Positions 18,501 through 26,257 of a DNA stretch of 64,000 nt are shown here, in pieces. The stretch comes from Pelagadaptatus aseana (GTDB lineage: Bacteria; Pseudomonadota; Gammaproteobacteria; Pseudomonadales; Cellvibrionaceae), in the NCBI GenBank assembly GCA_040365065.1, contig BAABNI010000004.1:124001-188000 (forward strand). Direction: 5' to 3'. Each line of letters begins with the position of its first letter. Position 1 is the first letter of the stretch. The translations under genes and the position numbers were made by a program. Below the pieces are notes generated by a model. The model was given only the letters and a program-made list of their open reading frames with translations, was not told the origin of the DNA and made no database searches.

Positions 18501-19546
18501 GCATCAACCGTGGCCGAACCCGACGCAGAAGCCGGTGCCGGTGGGTCAATTGCGGTGAAATCCGGTGTTGGTACTGTAAACACGGTAGCGGCCTGATCGG
18601 TGACAGCCGGTGAATTGGTATTACCGTTAGTGACACTCACTTGAGAGGACTCACCGGAAACCAGCGCTTGAAATTCCAGGTGGTAATCACCGCCACCGTC
18701 ATCCACAGCAACCGCAATCACATCAATAGGATCTTGCGAGGAGTTAACCGTTGGTGAAAACAGCTGAGAGTTAATCACACCAGCCAGCGTGCGCAGGTCA
18801 TTAAAGGTATTAATGGCAGCCGGCGCACCAGCCGCATTATCCAGCTGTACCGAGACGGTACCATTATTTGATGTGGCACCACTGAGCTGCACATCGAAGG
18901 TGATTGGGGTCTGGGTAAAATCGTTAACCAGTGGCAGGTTAAAACTGCCTGACAGCAAAGTAGAGGTGGTGTCATTGAGCAGTCCCACCTGACTGACACC
19001 AATGGCATTGCCGTCGGTGACAAAGGTGGTGCCGGAGCGCTGCAGTACTTCCTCGGTTGCATCCAGGTTCAGGGTGGATTCAACCAATGTGGTTTGTCTT
19101 GGCGGTTGGTTGCCCGTCTGAATCTGCAGATCGCCCAGCACGCCCCCGACTACACCGTTGGCATCCGCCTGAAAACCCTGCAAATTAGCGCCAACGTTAT
19201 TGACGATAAAGCCGTCTTTATCCAATCCAAGCGTACCGGCGCGGCTGAATACCTGATCACCACCATTATCCAGAACAAAGAAGCCGCTACCACTGATCGC
19301 CAGATCCAGAGAGTTTTCGGTAAAGGAAATATTGCCCTGAGTAAATTGTTGGGCAACGTCCTGCAGCCGGACACCACTACCGATGGTGTTGCTGCCAGCC
19401 CCCAGAATCGTGGTGGCATAAACATCACCAAATTCAGCCCGTGAGGCCTTAAAACCGACCGTTGAAGCATTGGCAATGTTATTACCGGTGATCTTCAAGT
19501 CGGCATTTGACGCCCGAATACCACTGAGTGCTGTATTAAATGGCAT
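15554..19546 (-). CDS. flgE: Giant flagellar hook protein FlgE
   Basis: Hook subunit. Termini are canonical: MPFNTALSGIRASNADLKIT with NNIANASTVGFKASRAEF at the N-terminus, and GAVEESNVDLSEQLVNLIIA plus a final QTTQTIINLR. Near residue 1063 is TSVTIYDSLGNSHIATQYFV, the usual D1/D2 hook motif. The protein has 1330 residues, against about 400-450 in enteric bacteria. The excess lies between about residues 160 and 1030. It is Ala, Thr, Asp and Gly rich and repetitive: ITQVVNTDILGLQG...LVNALYRGGD near 540-570 matches ITNVTNDVLGLN...LVGTLYQGAD near 967-992. It follows flgD with a repeat copy in between. No promoter of its own was recognised. Confidence 0.95.
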   Translation of the reverse strand: MPFNTALSGIRASNADLKITGNNIANASTVGFKASRAEFGDVYATTILGAGSNTIGSGVRLQDVAQQFTQGNISFTENSLDLAISGSGFFVLDNGGDQVFSRAGTLGLDKDGFIVNNVGANLQGFQADANGVVGGVLGDLQIQTGNQPPRQTTLVESTLNLDATEEVLQRSGTTFVTDGNAIGVSQVGLLNDTTSTLLSGSFNLPLVNDFTQTPITFDVQLSGATSNNGTVSVQLDNAAGAPAAINTFNDLRTLAGVINSQLFSPTVNSSQDPIDVIAVAVDDGGGDYHLEFQALVSGESSQVSVTNGNTNSPAVTDQAATVFTVPTPDFTAIDPPAPASASGSATVDATVVSTIAGGGASTVTLSANGTQVTLDIEAAAIAADAVTPGLNNDDVNQLVTQLNVLIGGSALAGQIQAVNNNFPAGSGSISFETIATGATQTLSIDSLAGTDSLGLTTPLGLQNTGSDGAGFEISVNGTAPVRVIIGDIGPQATLAQLEAQLNARLDTAVGSDLADVHVDAATGRVYFETNNDGATNTIQITQVVNTDILGLQGASGSPNLVNALYRGGDAASVLGLPVGGGRISDSSGQAAVDNGYPLQSIDITDPDGNVVTYSAVEGNSAAETASEMNALSGVSATATTMATLSSFTNINGNSVVTLNNVALTGDTLQDLETQINALTTSTLPGVSATFDAATGTLAVESSVGDDLVFEFSSTDDGDSIAIQGDTSTVGSILEADPLNNGTATATVAQTPNASTVVTGSENWWTQVPSPTLDLSVDGQGFVTVDLGGINNDLILNGSTPVAGTTLDTVLSTAMTTTFDLTIQGPAVANVDLTGFVDGSAVTPAQLQAQIQAAVDAATVAPGDVIVNMDPTNFALSFSTATTGVAGSILLDNVGGGLDTLNLLTIQTAMGGAADLGAAPDPATTLAAVQAAVDTAAGVGNVTVALDAATNQIYFETGQPGINHSVRITNVTNDVLGLNTVPNLVGTLYQGADGANNRAEGVNGNPSAVIVGGAIDIVLDEGYTATDPTPPAIGLFGPFTATTFQPFVINQFDPNDQTTYNHATSVTIYDSLGNSHIATQYFVKQPYDPADPTTSQNHWQMHVLIDGADVGDPITTLPPPDNTLPTRATFNLFFNQDGTANTLLSDEVLISNWEPLDADGQPNGALGPQNQLQGGTLPIPEPPSSSNFAIDLMGTTQFGSDFAVNDVDQNGFTTGRLSGISIDDDGIIFARFTNGEAQTLGQIALAEFANSQGLQPVGDTMWAENFESGVPNIGTPGTAALGVIQSGAVEESNVDLSEQLVNLIIAQRNFQANSKTIETANQTTQTIINLR

Positions 19547-19610
19547 GTTACTCTCCTGCTTCTTGTTTTATCGATGCAAGCTCTGGCTGCACCTCACAAA
19601 TTCTTTCTAT

Positions 19611-19674
19611 GTCATCCTGAGCACAGCGAAGGATCTCCTGAAGACTCTTCCGCCCTGCGGTTGTCAGAATGACA
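19611..19674. repeat. Dispersed intergenic hairpin repeat, copy 5
   Basis: GTCATCCTGAGCACAGCGAA followed by GGATCTCC, then CGGTTGTCAGAATGACA. Here the repeat lies inside what should be one operon, between flgD and flgE. Confidence 0.75.
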
Positions 19675-19689
19675 TTGTTGAATACTTCA

Positions 19690-20397
19690 CTAATTAAATT
19701 GCTTGATTTGCGCCATGCTAACCGGGCCGACACCCGCCAGATTCAGGGTCAAATCACCGCTGTCTTCTAACGTCACGCTGTTGACGTTGTGGCTCAAAGC
19801 CATATCCAGTTGCGTCATATCGCCGCCAAGGTTTGCTGAAGCCTCAAAGGTATAGGTACCCGCTGGAAGCCCCTCTTCATGACTGGACTGCCAATCGATC
19901 AATTCACCGTTGACCTCCATGTTGTAGCCGTCCCAACGGAACAACATGTCGCCCTTGGGCTGGAACCCAAGAGGTACAGACTCAACCAGAGATCCTGCGT
20001 CACTGTAGATATTCAACGTCATGTCGGTGGTGGAGGCAGGCAATTCAACACTGCCGGATACCACATTATTCAGTCCCAGACTGGCGGTATCACCGGGAAC
20101 CGTCACCGCGCGACCAACCAGTGAAGTGGCCTGTAAGGTTTGCCCGGACATCAGGTTATTGCTCAGTTCTTCAAAACTGTTGGCTAACTGATCCAGATTT
20201 TCTACCTGAGAAAACTGAGCCAGTTCCGCCACCATGGCACTGTTTTCCTTGGGGCTCAGCGGGTCCTGGTTTTCCATCTGCGCCAACATTAATTCCAGAA
20301 AAGCATCTTTACCCAGCTCATTGCTTTTGGGAGCTTCTTTGGTTTTGGAATCAATGGTGAGATTTTCAAAACCACTGATGGCACTGATATCTGTCAT
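19690..20397 (-). CDS. flgD: Flagellar hook cap / hook assembly scaffold FlgD
   Basis: Cap that guides FlgE polymerisation and is later replaced by FlgK. The 235-residue product carries the family motif GKDAFLELMLAQMENQDPLS near residues 29-48, then MVAELAQFSQVENLDQLANS. The C-terminal part is the FlgD tudor/Ig-like region with MLFRWDGYN. Gene order flgB-C-D-E is standard. Length is normal, so a normal-size cap appears to work with a greatly enlarged hook subunit. Confidence 0.95.
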   Translation of the reverse strand: MTDISAISGFENLTIDSKTKEAPKSNELGKDAFLELMLAQMENQDPLSPKENSAMVAELAQFSQVENLDQLANSFEELSNNLMSGQTLQATSLVGRAVTVPGDTASLGLNNVVSGSVELPASTTDMTLNIYSDAGSLVESVPLGFQPKGDMLFRWDGYNMEVNGELIDWQSSHEEGLPAGTYTFEASANLGGDMTQLDMALSHNVNSVTLEDSGDLTLNLAGVGPVSMAQIKQFN

Positions 20398-20412
20398 GAC
20401 TCAAACTCTCCG

Positions 20413-20847
20413 TTATTGACCCAGGGTCAGCACTCGCTGAACCATTTGCTTGGCGTTATTCATCACTTCCACATTCACCTGAAAAGATCGGGAGGCGGAA
20501 ATCATGTCTGTCATTTCTTCCACTACGTTGACATTGGGGTAATAGACATAACCCTCTTCATTGGCCATTGGGTGATGAGGTTCATAGCGTGGCTGCAAAG
20601 GGGCATCGCTTTCCACAATCCCCATGACTCGAACACCGGCTTCACTGTCAGCATTAACCTGAGGCGCACCGAGATCCATAGCCTTGTTGTAAGTCGCTGC
20701 AAACACTGGCTTACGGGCCCGGTAGGTTTCATCGATACTCGAACTGGCGGTTTGGGCATTGGCCAGATTACTGGCCGTGGTATTGATGCGCACACTTTGA
20801 GCGCTCATACCCGAACCTGCGATATTGAATACATTTCCAAGTGCCAT
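20413..20847 (-). CDS. flgC: Flagellar proximal rod protein FlgC
   Basis: Rod subunit of 144 residues. N-terminus MALGNVFNIAGSGMSAQSVR with NTTASNLANAQTASSSIDETYRARKP. C-terminal pattern NVVEEMTDMISASRSFQVNV ending MVQRVLTLGQ. All are FlgC hallmarks. It lies 33 bases after flgB and 15 bases before flgD. Confidence 0.97.
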   Translation of the reverse strand: MALGNVFNIAGSGMSAQSVRINTTASNLANAQTASSSIDETYRARKPVFAATYNKAMDLGAPQVNADSEAGVRVMGIVESDAPLQPRYEPHHPMANEEGYVYYPNVNVVEEMTDMISASRSFQVNVEVMNNAKQMVQRVLTLGQ

Positions 20848-20880
20848 TGTGTAATCCTCTTAATGCCCTGCTGTTAATCT

Positions 20881-21285
20881 TTATTCGCCACGCAGGGCAG
20901 TTTTAAGCCCTTTGAACTTGCTGTTAAGCAACGTGAAACTGGTTTGAAAATCCAGAGAGTTTTCCATGAACTTGGCGTGTTCTACGTGCTCTTCCACTGT
21001 GTTGCCATCGATGGCTGGCTGCTCTGGCGTGCGATACAACAGACCACCATCATCTTCCAGCAGTCCTTTGGCTTCGCGGTGACTGTTATGAGTCGTAGCC
21101 AGCTCCAGCGGTTTGCCATGAGCATTCATCTTGTTATCCAACGCGGTTTTAAAATCCATATCACGCGCCTTGTAGTTAGGCGTATCCACATTGGCCAGGT
21201 TATTGGCAAGGATGGAAGCTCGTTTGGCACGAAAGCGCATAGCGTCTTCGTGAATACCCAAAGCATTTTCAAAATTGATAGCCAT
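20881..21285 (-). CDS. flgB: Flagellar proximal rod protein FlgB
   Basis: Rod subunit of 134 residues. Signature RAKRASILANNLANVDTPNY followed by KARDMDFKTALD, and a C-terminal EEHVEHAKFMENSLDFQTSF. It is the first gene of flgBCDE and is preceded by a sigma-54 promoter about 45-60 bases upstream of the ATG. Two perfect palindromes lie further upstream. Confidence 0.97.
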   Translation of the reverse strand: MAINFENALGIHEDAMRFRAKRASILANNLANVDTPNYKARDMDFKTALDNKMNAHGKPLELATTHNSHREAKGLLEDDGGLLYRTPEQPAIDGNTVEEHVEHAKFMENSLDFQTSFTLLNSKFKGLKTALRGE

Positions 21286-21328
21286 TTTTCTGTCGCTTGA
21301 ACCCTAAAGTTTTCGTTTCAGGACAAGA

Positions 21329-21344
21329 AGCAACAGCTATGCCA
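21329..21344 (-). promoter_or_regulatory. Sigma-54 promoter of flgBCDE
   Basis: Minus-strand TGGCATAGCTGTTGCT with exact GG-N10-GC spacing. The transcript would start near 21318. Confidence 0.85.
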
Positions 21345-21410
21345 AAAAAATAAAAGAACCGTAACAGGCTGTTTTAAAAAGAAATTAACGATCTTATCGA
21401 GATCAGCCAA

Positions 21411-21430
21411 AGCGGCAAACGATTGCCGCT
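21411..21430. repeat. Palindrome copy A upstream of flgB
   Basis: AGCGGCAA-ACGA-TTGCCGCT, a perfect 8-bp dyad with a 4-base centre. It sits about 95-110 bases upstream of the predicted flgB start, suitable for an enhancer-binding-protein site, and also downstream of cheR. Confidence 0.8.
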
Positions 21431-21469
21431 TTCGCTGGCAACAGTAACGTCAATCAAGGGAATACAGCG

Positions 21470-21489
21470 AGCGGCAAACGATTGCCGCC
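21470..21489. repeat. Palindrome copy B upstream of flgB
   Basis: AGCGGCAA-ACGA-TTGCCGC, identical to copy A over 19 bases, 59 bases further from the promoter. Nothing else in the intervening 39 bases repeats. Confidence 0.8.
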
Positions 21490-21542
21490 CAACAGCACGA
21501 GGTGAAAAAGTTTGAAGAAAAACTTTCAGAAAAGAACGCCAA

Positions 21543-22421
21543 CTACTTGGCGCGATACATGATTCCAGGCTTGCAATGAACCATTTCAAACAACTCAGCC
21601 GCACCGGCCAAGCCTTCAGATGAACCCAGAATCAACATACCTCCGGGCTTCAGAATTTGATGCATACGCCGCAGAATATCTTCTTTCAGTTCCGCCGAAA
21701 AATAGATCAATACATTGCGGCAGAAAATCATGTCGAATTTGCCCAGGGTACTGAAAGAATCCTGCAAATTGAGTGAGCGAAACTGAACCCGGTTTTTCAC
21801 TGCCGGCTTCACTCGCCACATATCATTGGGCAATTTATCGAAAAAAGCATCGAGGCGTTCCGGCGTCAGACCTCGCAGCACCGACATCTTGTCATACTCG
21901 GCAGATTTAGCCTGCTGCAGGATGGCACTGGATAAATCGGTGGCAACAATATCAACCTGCCGCGGCAAATTCCCCATGGACTGCCGCCTGAATTCCTCTA
22001 CCGTCATACTGATGGAATAGGGTTCCTGACCGGATGAACAAGCTGCCGACCATATTTTGACAGGTCCAATCCCCTTCTCTGCCATAACCTCTTTCAGCAG
22101 AGTAGATTTCAAATAATCATAGGGGTAGGTATCACGAAACCAGAAGGTTTCGTTGGTCGTCATGGCATCAATAACCTGCTGTTTGAGCGCTGCATTGCGG
22201 TAGCCACCCATCATGGTTACCAGCTCGCCCAAACTGGCGATATTGTTGTCAGACAGAATTCGGCGAATCCGTGTGGTTACCAGATATTGTTTATTTTCAG
22301 CGAGAGAGATGCCACAGGCATCCTTGAGAAACCGACGAAACTGCTCAAACTCAGCGGGATTGAGATTGCCTCCGATGGCACTCGAAGTGGATCGAGCAGT
22401 TGCCTTAAAATCTGTGGCCAT
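21543..22421 (-). CDS. cheR: Chemotaxis protein methyltransferase CheR
   Basis: Methylates glutamates on chemoreceptors using SAM. The 292-residue product has the CheR N-domain (FRRFLKDACGISLAENKQYL), NETFWFRDTYPYDYLKSTLL, the SAM-binding motif IWSAACSSGQEPYSISMTVE and FDMIFCRNVLIYFSAELKED. The C-terminus is LILGSSEGLAGAAELFEMV. There is no pentapeptide-binding insertion that I can point to. I use the ATG at 22421. A TTG four codons upstream extends the frame but the GCGGGG site fits the ATG better. The order cheR after cheV beside flgA matches the Pseudomonas arrangement. Confidence 0.95.
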   Translation of the reverse strand: MATDFKATARSTSSAIGGNLNPAEFEQFRRFLKDACGISLAENKQYLVTTRIRRILSDNNIASLGELVTMMGGYRNAALKQQVIDAMTTNETFWFRDTYPYDYLKSTLLKEVMAEKGIGPVKIWSAACSSGQEPYSISMTVEEFRRQSMGNLPRQVDIVATDLSSAILQQAKSAEYDKMSVLRGLTPERLDAFFDKLPNDMWRVKPAVKNRVQFRSLNLQDSFSTLGKFDMIFCRNVLIYFSAELKEDILRRMHQILKPGGMLILGSSEGLAGAAELFEMVHCKPGIMYRAK

Positions 22422-22542
22422 GAAACCCCGCAAACAATATCAGATACGATACAGAAACATCTAAGAGATCCCTCGCTAAGGCTCGGGACGTTATTGCCGG
22501 GCTGTTAGCACGACAATAGCGATTATAAAGCTTTTTTAAGCT

Positions 22543-23499
22543 TTACTCTTCCTCTTCTTCCACAATCGCCTCACCCGTCATTTCCAATACGCGCTGATTC
22601 ACTCGTTTGGCCAATTCATCGGGATTAAATTTAGCGAGAAATTCATCAGCGCCTACTTTTTTGACCATGGACTCATTGAATACCCCGCTCAGTGACGTAT
22701 GCAGCACAATGTACAAATCCTTGAGTCTGGCATCATTGCGAACCTCAGAGGTCAGGGTATAGCCATCCATCTCCGGCATCTCAATATCGGAAATAACCAT
22801 AATCAACTCAGAGTAAGGGTCTTTGCCATCTTCGACCATTCCCTGCAGATACTCCAGAGCCTCACGACCATCCTTTTTCACCGTGGTCTGGATTCCCAGA
22901 CTTTCAACCACACGCTGAATCTGTTTGCGGGCAATCGTGGAATCGTCAGCGATAAGAATATGACGCTTCACAACGCGCTCTGCGATACCGTCCTCAATCA
23001 ATTCCTCACTGACTTCTTCATTGATCGGGCTAACTTCAGCCAGAATCTTTTCAACATCGATAATTTCTACCAGATTGCCATCCACCTCTGTCACCGCCGT
23101 CAGGTAGTTCTCTCTGCCAGCACCACGTGGTGGTGGATGAATATCGCCCCAGTTCATATTGACGATCCGCTCAACACCACTGACCAGAAAACCCTGAGTA
23201 GAACGGTTGTATTCGGTAATAATGACAAAACAGCTTTCTAAAGCCTCTAGCGGCTGACGCCCTATGGCCAAATTCATATCCATAATGGATATGGTCCCGC
23301 CGCGGATATGGGCCACCCCTCTTACCACAGGGCTGCGTTTCGGAATTTCATTCAAAGGTGGGCACTGCAGTACCTCCTTCACCTTAAAAACGTTAATCCC
23401 ATAAATTTGCTTACCACCCAATCGAAACAGCAATAGTTCCAGGCGGTTTTCACCCACTAATTGTGTTCGCTGGTTAACGTTGTCTAATACGCCAGCCAT
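22543..23499 (-). CDS. cheV: Chemotaxis coupling protein CheV
   Basis: CheW-like adaptor fused to a response-regulator receiver. Residues about 15-160 are the CheW domain (ENRLELLLFRLGGKQIYGIN, then VFKVKEVLQCPPLNEIPKRS). Residues about 180-300 are the receiver, with HILIADDSTIARKQIQRV and the phospho-acceptor Asp in MVISDIEMPEMDGYT. The product ends in a run of five glutamates. Ribosome site GAGGGGAG precedes the ATG. A sigma-28 promoter lies about 75 bases upstream and is divergent from the flgA promoter. It probably supports adaptation together with the adjacent cheR. Confidence 0.96.
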   Translation of the reverse strand: MAGVLDNVNQRTQLVGENRLELLLFRLGGKQIYGINVFKVKEVLQCPPLNEIPKRSPVVRGVAHIRGGTISIMDMNLAIGRQPLEALESCFVIITEYNRSTQGFLVSGVERIVNMNWGDIHPPPRGAGRENYLTAVTEVDGNLVEIIDVEKILAEVSPINEEVSEELIEDGIAERVVKRHILIADDSTIARKQIQRVVESLGIQTTVKKDGREALEYLQGMVEDGKDPYSELIMVISDIEMPEMDGYTLTSEVRNDARLKDLYIVLHTSLSGVFNESMVKKVGADEFLAKFNPDELAKRVNQRVLEMTGEAIVEEEEE

Positions 23500-23540
23500 G
23501 CATCTCCCCTCTACCGTATTTAAAACCTGCCTGATTTTGT

Positions 23541-23556
23541 CGGCACGCTGTTTGCT
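23541..23556 (+). promoter_or_regulatory. Sigma-54 promoter of flgA
   Basis: CGGCACGCTGTTTGCT matches the consensus (T)GGCACG-N4-TTGCT except for the first base. The predicted start is about 23568, with a leader of roughly 95 bases. Confidence 0.8.
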
Positions 23557-23575
23557 TAATCAGTTTCAACCTAAG

Positions 23576-23602
23576 TTAGCGGCCAATAGATCTTGCGCTT
23601 TA
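23576..23602 (-). promoter_or_regulatory. Sigma-28 promoter of cheV-cheR
   Basis: Minus-strand TAAA-N15-GCCGCTAA, 7 of 8 in the -10 with exact spacing. It overlaps the predicted flgA leader in the opposite direction. Confidence 0.75.
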
Positions 23603-23663
23603 GCATATCCTAACAAGTGCCGCCAAATTCATCAGAAGCTTTAAATAGCATAGGCCAAATAAG

Positions 23664-24371
23664 ATGAGAATAAGTAATTTTTGCCGTTTATTGGTTTTCA
23701 GCCTGTTTGTGGCTGTAAACGCCGGTGCACAAGGCCTTCAGGACCTCAACCAAATCAGCTTCAATGTTAAGCAGAAACTGTTGCGGGAACTGTCAAACCG
23801 ATACCCGCAGGCAAAATTTGATATCGAAGTCAGTCGCCTTGATCCCAGATTAAGACTGGCACAATGTGACGAACCTTTGACACTCAACAACAAATCAAGA
23901 AGTCAAAACGCCAGTAACATGACAGTTCAGGTGGTCTGCCATGGCTCAACGCCCTGGAGCCTTTACATCAGCAGCCGGATACAACAATGGATGCCTGTGG
24001 TTATCAGCCGTCGCGATCTGATCAAAGGGGTACACCTGACCGAGGCAGACCTGACAACTGAAGTGCGTGACATTCGTCGTATGAACTCCGGCTTTATTAC
24101 AGACAAGAACCAGATTATCGGCATGCAGGTCAGGCGTCCACTGAAAGCCGGTGAAGGTCTGCGCTCCAGCAGCCTGGCCCCGCCGCTTCTGGTAGAAAAG
24201 GGGGATCAGGTAACCGTGATCGCCTCGAGTGGTAATTTCTCCGTTAAAATTGCCGGCATTGCCCTCACCAAAGGTAAACTGGGCGACCAGATTCGCGTAC
24301 AAAACACCGCAACGGAGAAAGTTATAAAAGCCAGAGTCATAGAAAAAGGACAGGTTAGCGTCACCCTGTAG
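23664..24371 (+). CDS. flgA: P-ring assembly chaperone FlgA
   Basis: Periplasmic chaperone for FlgI polymerisation. The 235-residue precursor has a signal peptide (LLVFSLFVAVNAGAQG). A variable N-domain is followed by the SAF-type domain (SRRDLIKGVHLTEADLTTEV) and the C-terminal motif GDQVTVIASSGNFSVKIAGI then ALTKGKLGDQIRVQN. These are standard FlgA features at normal length. It starts a sigma-54-driven transcript. flgM follows after a 190-base gap with its own sigma-28 promoter. Confidence 0.95.
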   Translation: MRISNFCRLLVFSLFVAVNAGAQGLQDLNQISFNVKQKLLRELSNRYPQAKFDIEVSRLDPRLRLAQCDEPLTLNNKSRSQNASNMTVQVVCHGSTPWSLYISSRIQQWMPVVISRRDLIKGVHLTEADLTTEVRDIRRMNSGFITDKNQIIGMQVRRPLKAGEGLRSSSLAPPLLVEKGDQVTVIASSGNFSVKIAGIALTKGKLGDQIRVQNTATEKVIKARVIEKGQVSVTL

Positions 24372-24450
24372 GCTTTTTAGACAATTCCTGTTCAGAAAAG
24401 CAGCAATTCAATCAATATGGCAAAAACCGGAAAAAAAACCGAAAAAATAT

Positions 24451-24477
24451 TAAAGTTATACCTATAGGTGCCGACAA
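24451..24477 (+). promoter_or_regulatory. Sigma-28 promoter of flgM
   Basis: TAAAGTTA-N11-GCCGACAA (TAAA-N15-GCCGACAA), 7 of 8 in the -10 with exact spacing. This gives the usual self-limiting loop in which FliA activates its own inhibitor. Confidence 0.88.
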
Positions 24478-24561
24478 CCTCTATGAGGGTACCTGTAACT
24501 TAAGCGAACAGGCTGCAAGGATCCTATATGGATCAACACAAAAACTGGGAAACGAAAGACT

Positions 24562-24876
24562 ATGATTATTGACTCCAACTCGGGCATCTACTCCTCTGGA
24601 GGAGGCGCCAAAAACAGAACCAATGCCGCGGCCAGTGGCAAAGATGGATCCACCAGCGCTCCAAAGCCTGCGGCATCTGCCCCAGCTAAGGACGTATCTC
24701 TGAGCAGTGAGGCTCATACATTGAATCGCCTGGAAGCACAAATAAATGCATCACCGGATATTGATGCCTCTCGCGTAGCCCAAATCAAGCAAGCCATTGC
24801 CGATGGTACGTTTGAAATCAACGCCGAACGCATTGCAGAGAAGATGCTGAATCAGGACGACTTACTCGGCAGCTAA
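24562..24876 (+). CDS. flgM: Anti-sigma-28 factor FlgM
   Basis: Small exported inhibitor of FliA. Its 104 residues have a disordered, Ser/Ala/Gly-rich N-terminal half (export-competent) and the conserved C-terminal sigma-28-binding helices VSLSSEAHTLNRLEAQI then DASRVAQIKQAIADGTFEIN and AERIAEKMLNQDDLLGS. Lies between flgA and flgN as in Pseudomonas and is preceded by a sigma-28 promoter. Confidence 0.95.
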   Translation: MIIDSNSGIYSSGGGAKNRTNAAASGKDGSTSAPKPAASAPAKDVSLSSEAHTLNRLEAQINASPDIDASRVAQIKQAIADGTFEINAERIAEKMLNQDDLLGS

Positions 24877-25013
24877 GCCCTGCCCACTGTTTGTTATTGT
24901 TATTGCCTTCTGTTGGCTCAGGAATTGGCGGTAAATCCCAGTACCGCAGCAGCCCACAACCAACAGAACAGGACTGAGATAGAGCATCTCAGAACCAGAA
25001 ACTGGAGGTACCC

Positions 25014-25514
25014 ATGTCCAAGACCCCAAATTGCCGGGAAGTACAGACCCTGATTGCTCAGGACTGGCAAATTGCCCAACAATTGCAGCAACTCCTTTGT
25101 GAAGAGCATCAAGCCCTGACCAACCGCGATCAGCAAGCCATTGATCAATTACTGGCTGATAAGCAGCAACTGATGCAAACTCTGGAATCCAGTTCCGCAA
25201 CACGCCGGCAGTGGCTGCAGGCGCAACACCCGGATTTGGGTAACTCCCAGGAACAGCAAACCGAGCTGTGGGAAAACTTTATCAGCCAACTGGGCGGGCC
25301 TGCACTGCTTGAACAATGGCAGCGCTTCAAGAAAACCATTAGCCTGTGCAAACAGGAAAATGAAAAGAACGGCAAAATCATTGCCCGCAGCCATCAGACC
25401 GTCAAGCAGCTGCTCAACATCATCCGCGGCCAACGAGTTGATGCGCCACGTCTCTATACTGCCAAAGGCGACACCCGGGTTCAGCACTATAGCCAATCCG
25501 TTATCAAAGCATGA
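25014..25514 (+). CDS. flgN: FlgK/FlgL export chaperone FlgN
   Basis: Cytoplasmic chaperone for the hook-filament junction proteins. The 166-residue helical product has the FlgN pattern LIAQDWQIAQQLQQLLCEEH and ALTNRDQQAIDQLLADKQQL, with a C-terminal amphipathic segment ARSHQTVKQLLNIIRGQ. It must here serve a FlgK of 1521 residues. The stop overlaps the ATG of the PilZ gene by four bases (ATGA), indicating translational coupling. Confidence 0.92.
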   Translation: MSKTPNCREVQTLIAQDWQIAQQLQQLLCEEHQALTNRDQQAIDQLLADKQQLMQTLESSSATRRQWLQAQHPDLGNSQEQQTELWENFISQLGGPALLEQWQRFKKTISLCKQENEKNGKIIARSHQTVKQLLNIIRGQRVDAPRLYTAKGDTRVQHYSQSVIKA

Positions 25515-26257
25515 CCCCAGCTCCTCCAGATGACTCCAGCGGAGAAGCCGGCGAACTGCTGGGCGAAACCACTGAAATATACAGAACGCTGCGAGCGCTG
25601 CAGCTTTCCCGCAGTCTGGTCACTTTGAGAATCGAAGGCGACAGTCAAATTTACAGCACCATGATCCTGCTGTGCGATCTGGATAATCGTCAATTCATCA
25701 TGGATGCCATTCGCCCCGAATCAGGCAATCAGCGACTTCAACAGGGTGTCAGTTTTGCTCTGACAGGTTTTTATGAAGGCATTCAGGTCGTCTGTAAAGA
25801 CAACCGAATTTCCACAACCAACCCCGAGCAACTGGACAACGCATTCAGCGTGCCATTTCCGAAGTTCGTTTACAGAAAGCAGCGACGTCAAGCTTATCGA
25901 ACTCATCTTCCCGGTCACCTTGTTCGGGAAATTCATCTCAGCGGCCAACACCGCGAAAAGCCTCTGACAGGGCAAATTACCGATATATCCAGCACGGGCA
26001 TCGGGTGCGAGTTCAGTGGGAACATAAAACCGGAATTAAAAACCGGAGAGATCTTTGACAATGCCACCATCAATATCAATGGTGAACTGATATTGTCCTG
26101 TTGCTTGATCGTCCGCCAACCCCGTCACATTGCCCGAGCCGAAATCACTCAATGTGGCTTGGCCTTTGACAATCTAACTGGTCCAGAACAAAAAAAAGTG
26201 GAGCGCTATATAGCCCAACTGCAGCGTCAGGCACGCAGGCGGGAGAGAGAATCATAG
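25511..26257 (+). CDS. ycgR: YcgR-family c-di-GMP flagellar brake protein (FlgZ)
   Basis: Binds cyclic-di-GMP and slows the flagellar motor. The 248-residue product has the YcgR N-terminal beta-barrel domain (residues about 25-115). Its PilZ domain has the c-di-GMP motifs RQAYR at 126-130 and DISSTG at 158-163. The C-terminus is basic. Overlap with flgN and the flgM-flgN-ycgR order match the Pseudomonas flgZ locus. The 3' end overlaps the convergent glycosyltransferase-like gene by 31 bases. A second YcgR-type gene is at 35178. Confidence 0.93.
   Translation: MTPAPPDDSSGEAGELLGETTEIYRTLRALQLSRSLVTLRIEGDSQIYSTMILLCDLDNRQFIMDAIRPESGNQRLQQGVSFALTGFYEGIQVVCKDNRISTTNPEQLDNAFSVPFPKFVYRKQRRQAYRTHLPGHLVREIHLSGQHREKPLTGQITDISSTGIGCEFSGNIKPELKTGEIFDNATININGELILSCCLIVRQPRHIARAEITQCGLAFDNLTGPEQKKVERYIAQLQRQARRRERES

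Noticed and set aside
19547..19689. Sigma-54 promoter for flgE from a TGCAAGCTCTGGCTGCA stretch near 19575
   Set aside because: The GG and GC elements are not at N10 spacing on the minus strand; flgE is more likely read from the flgB promoter.
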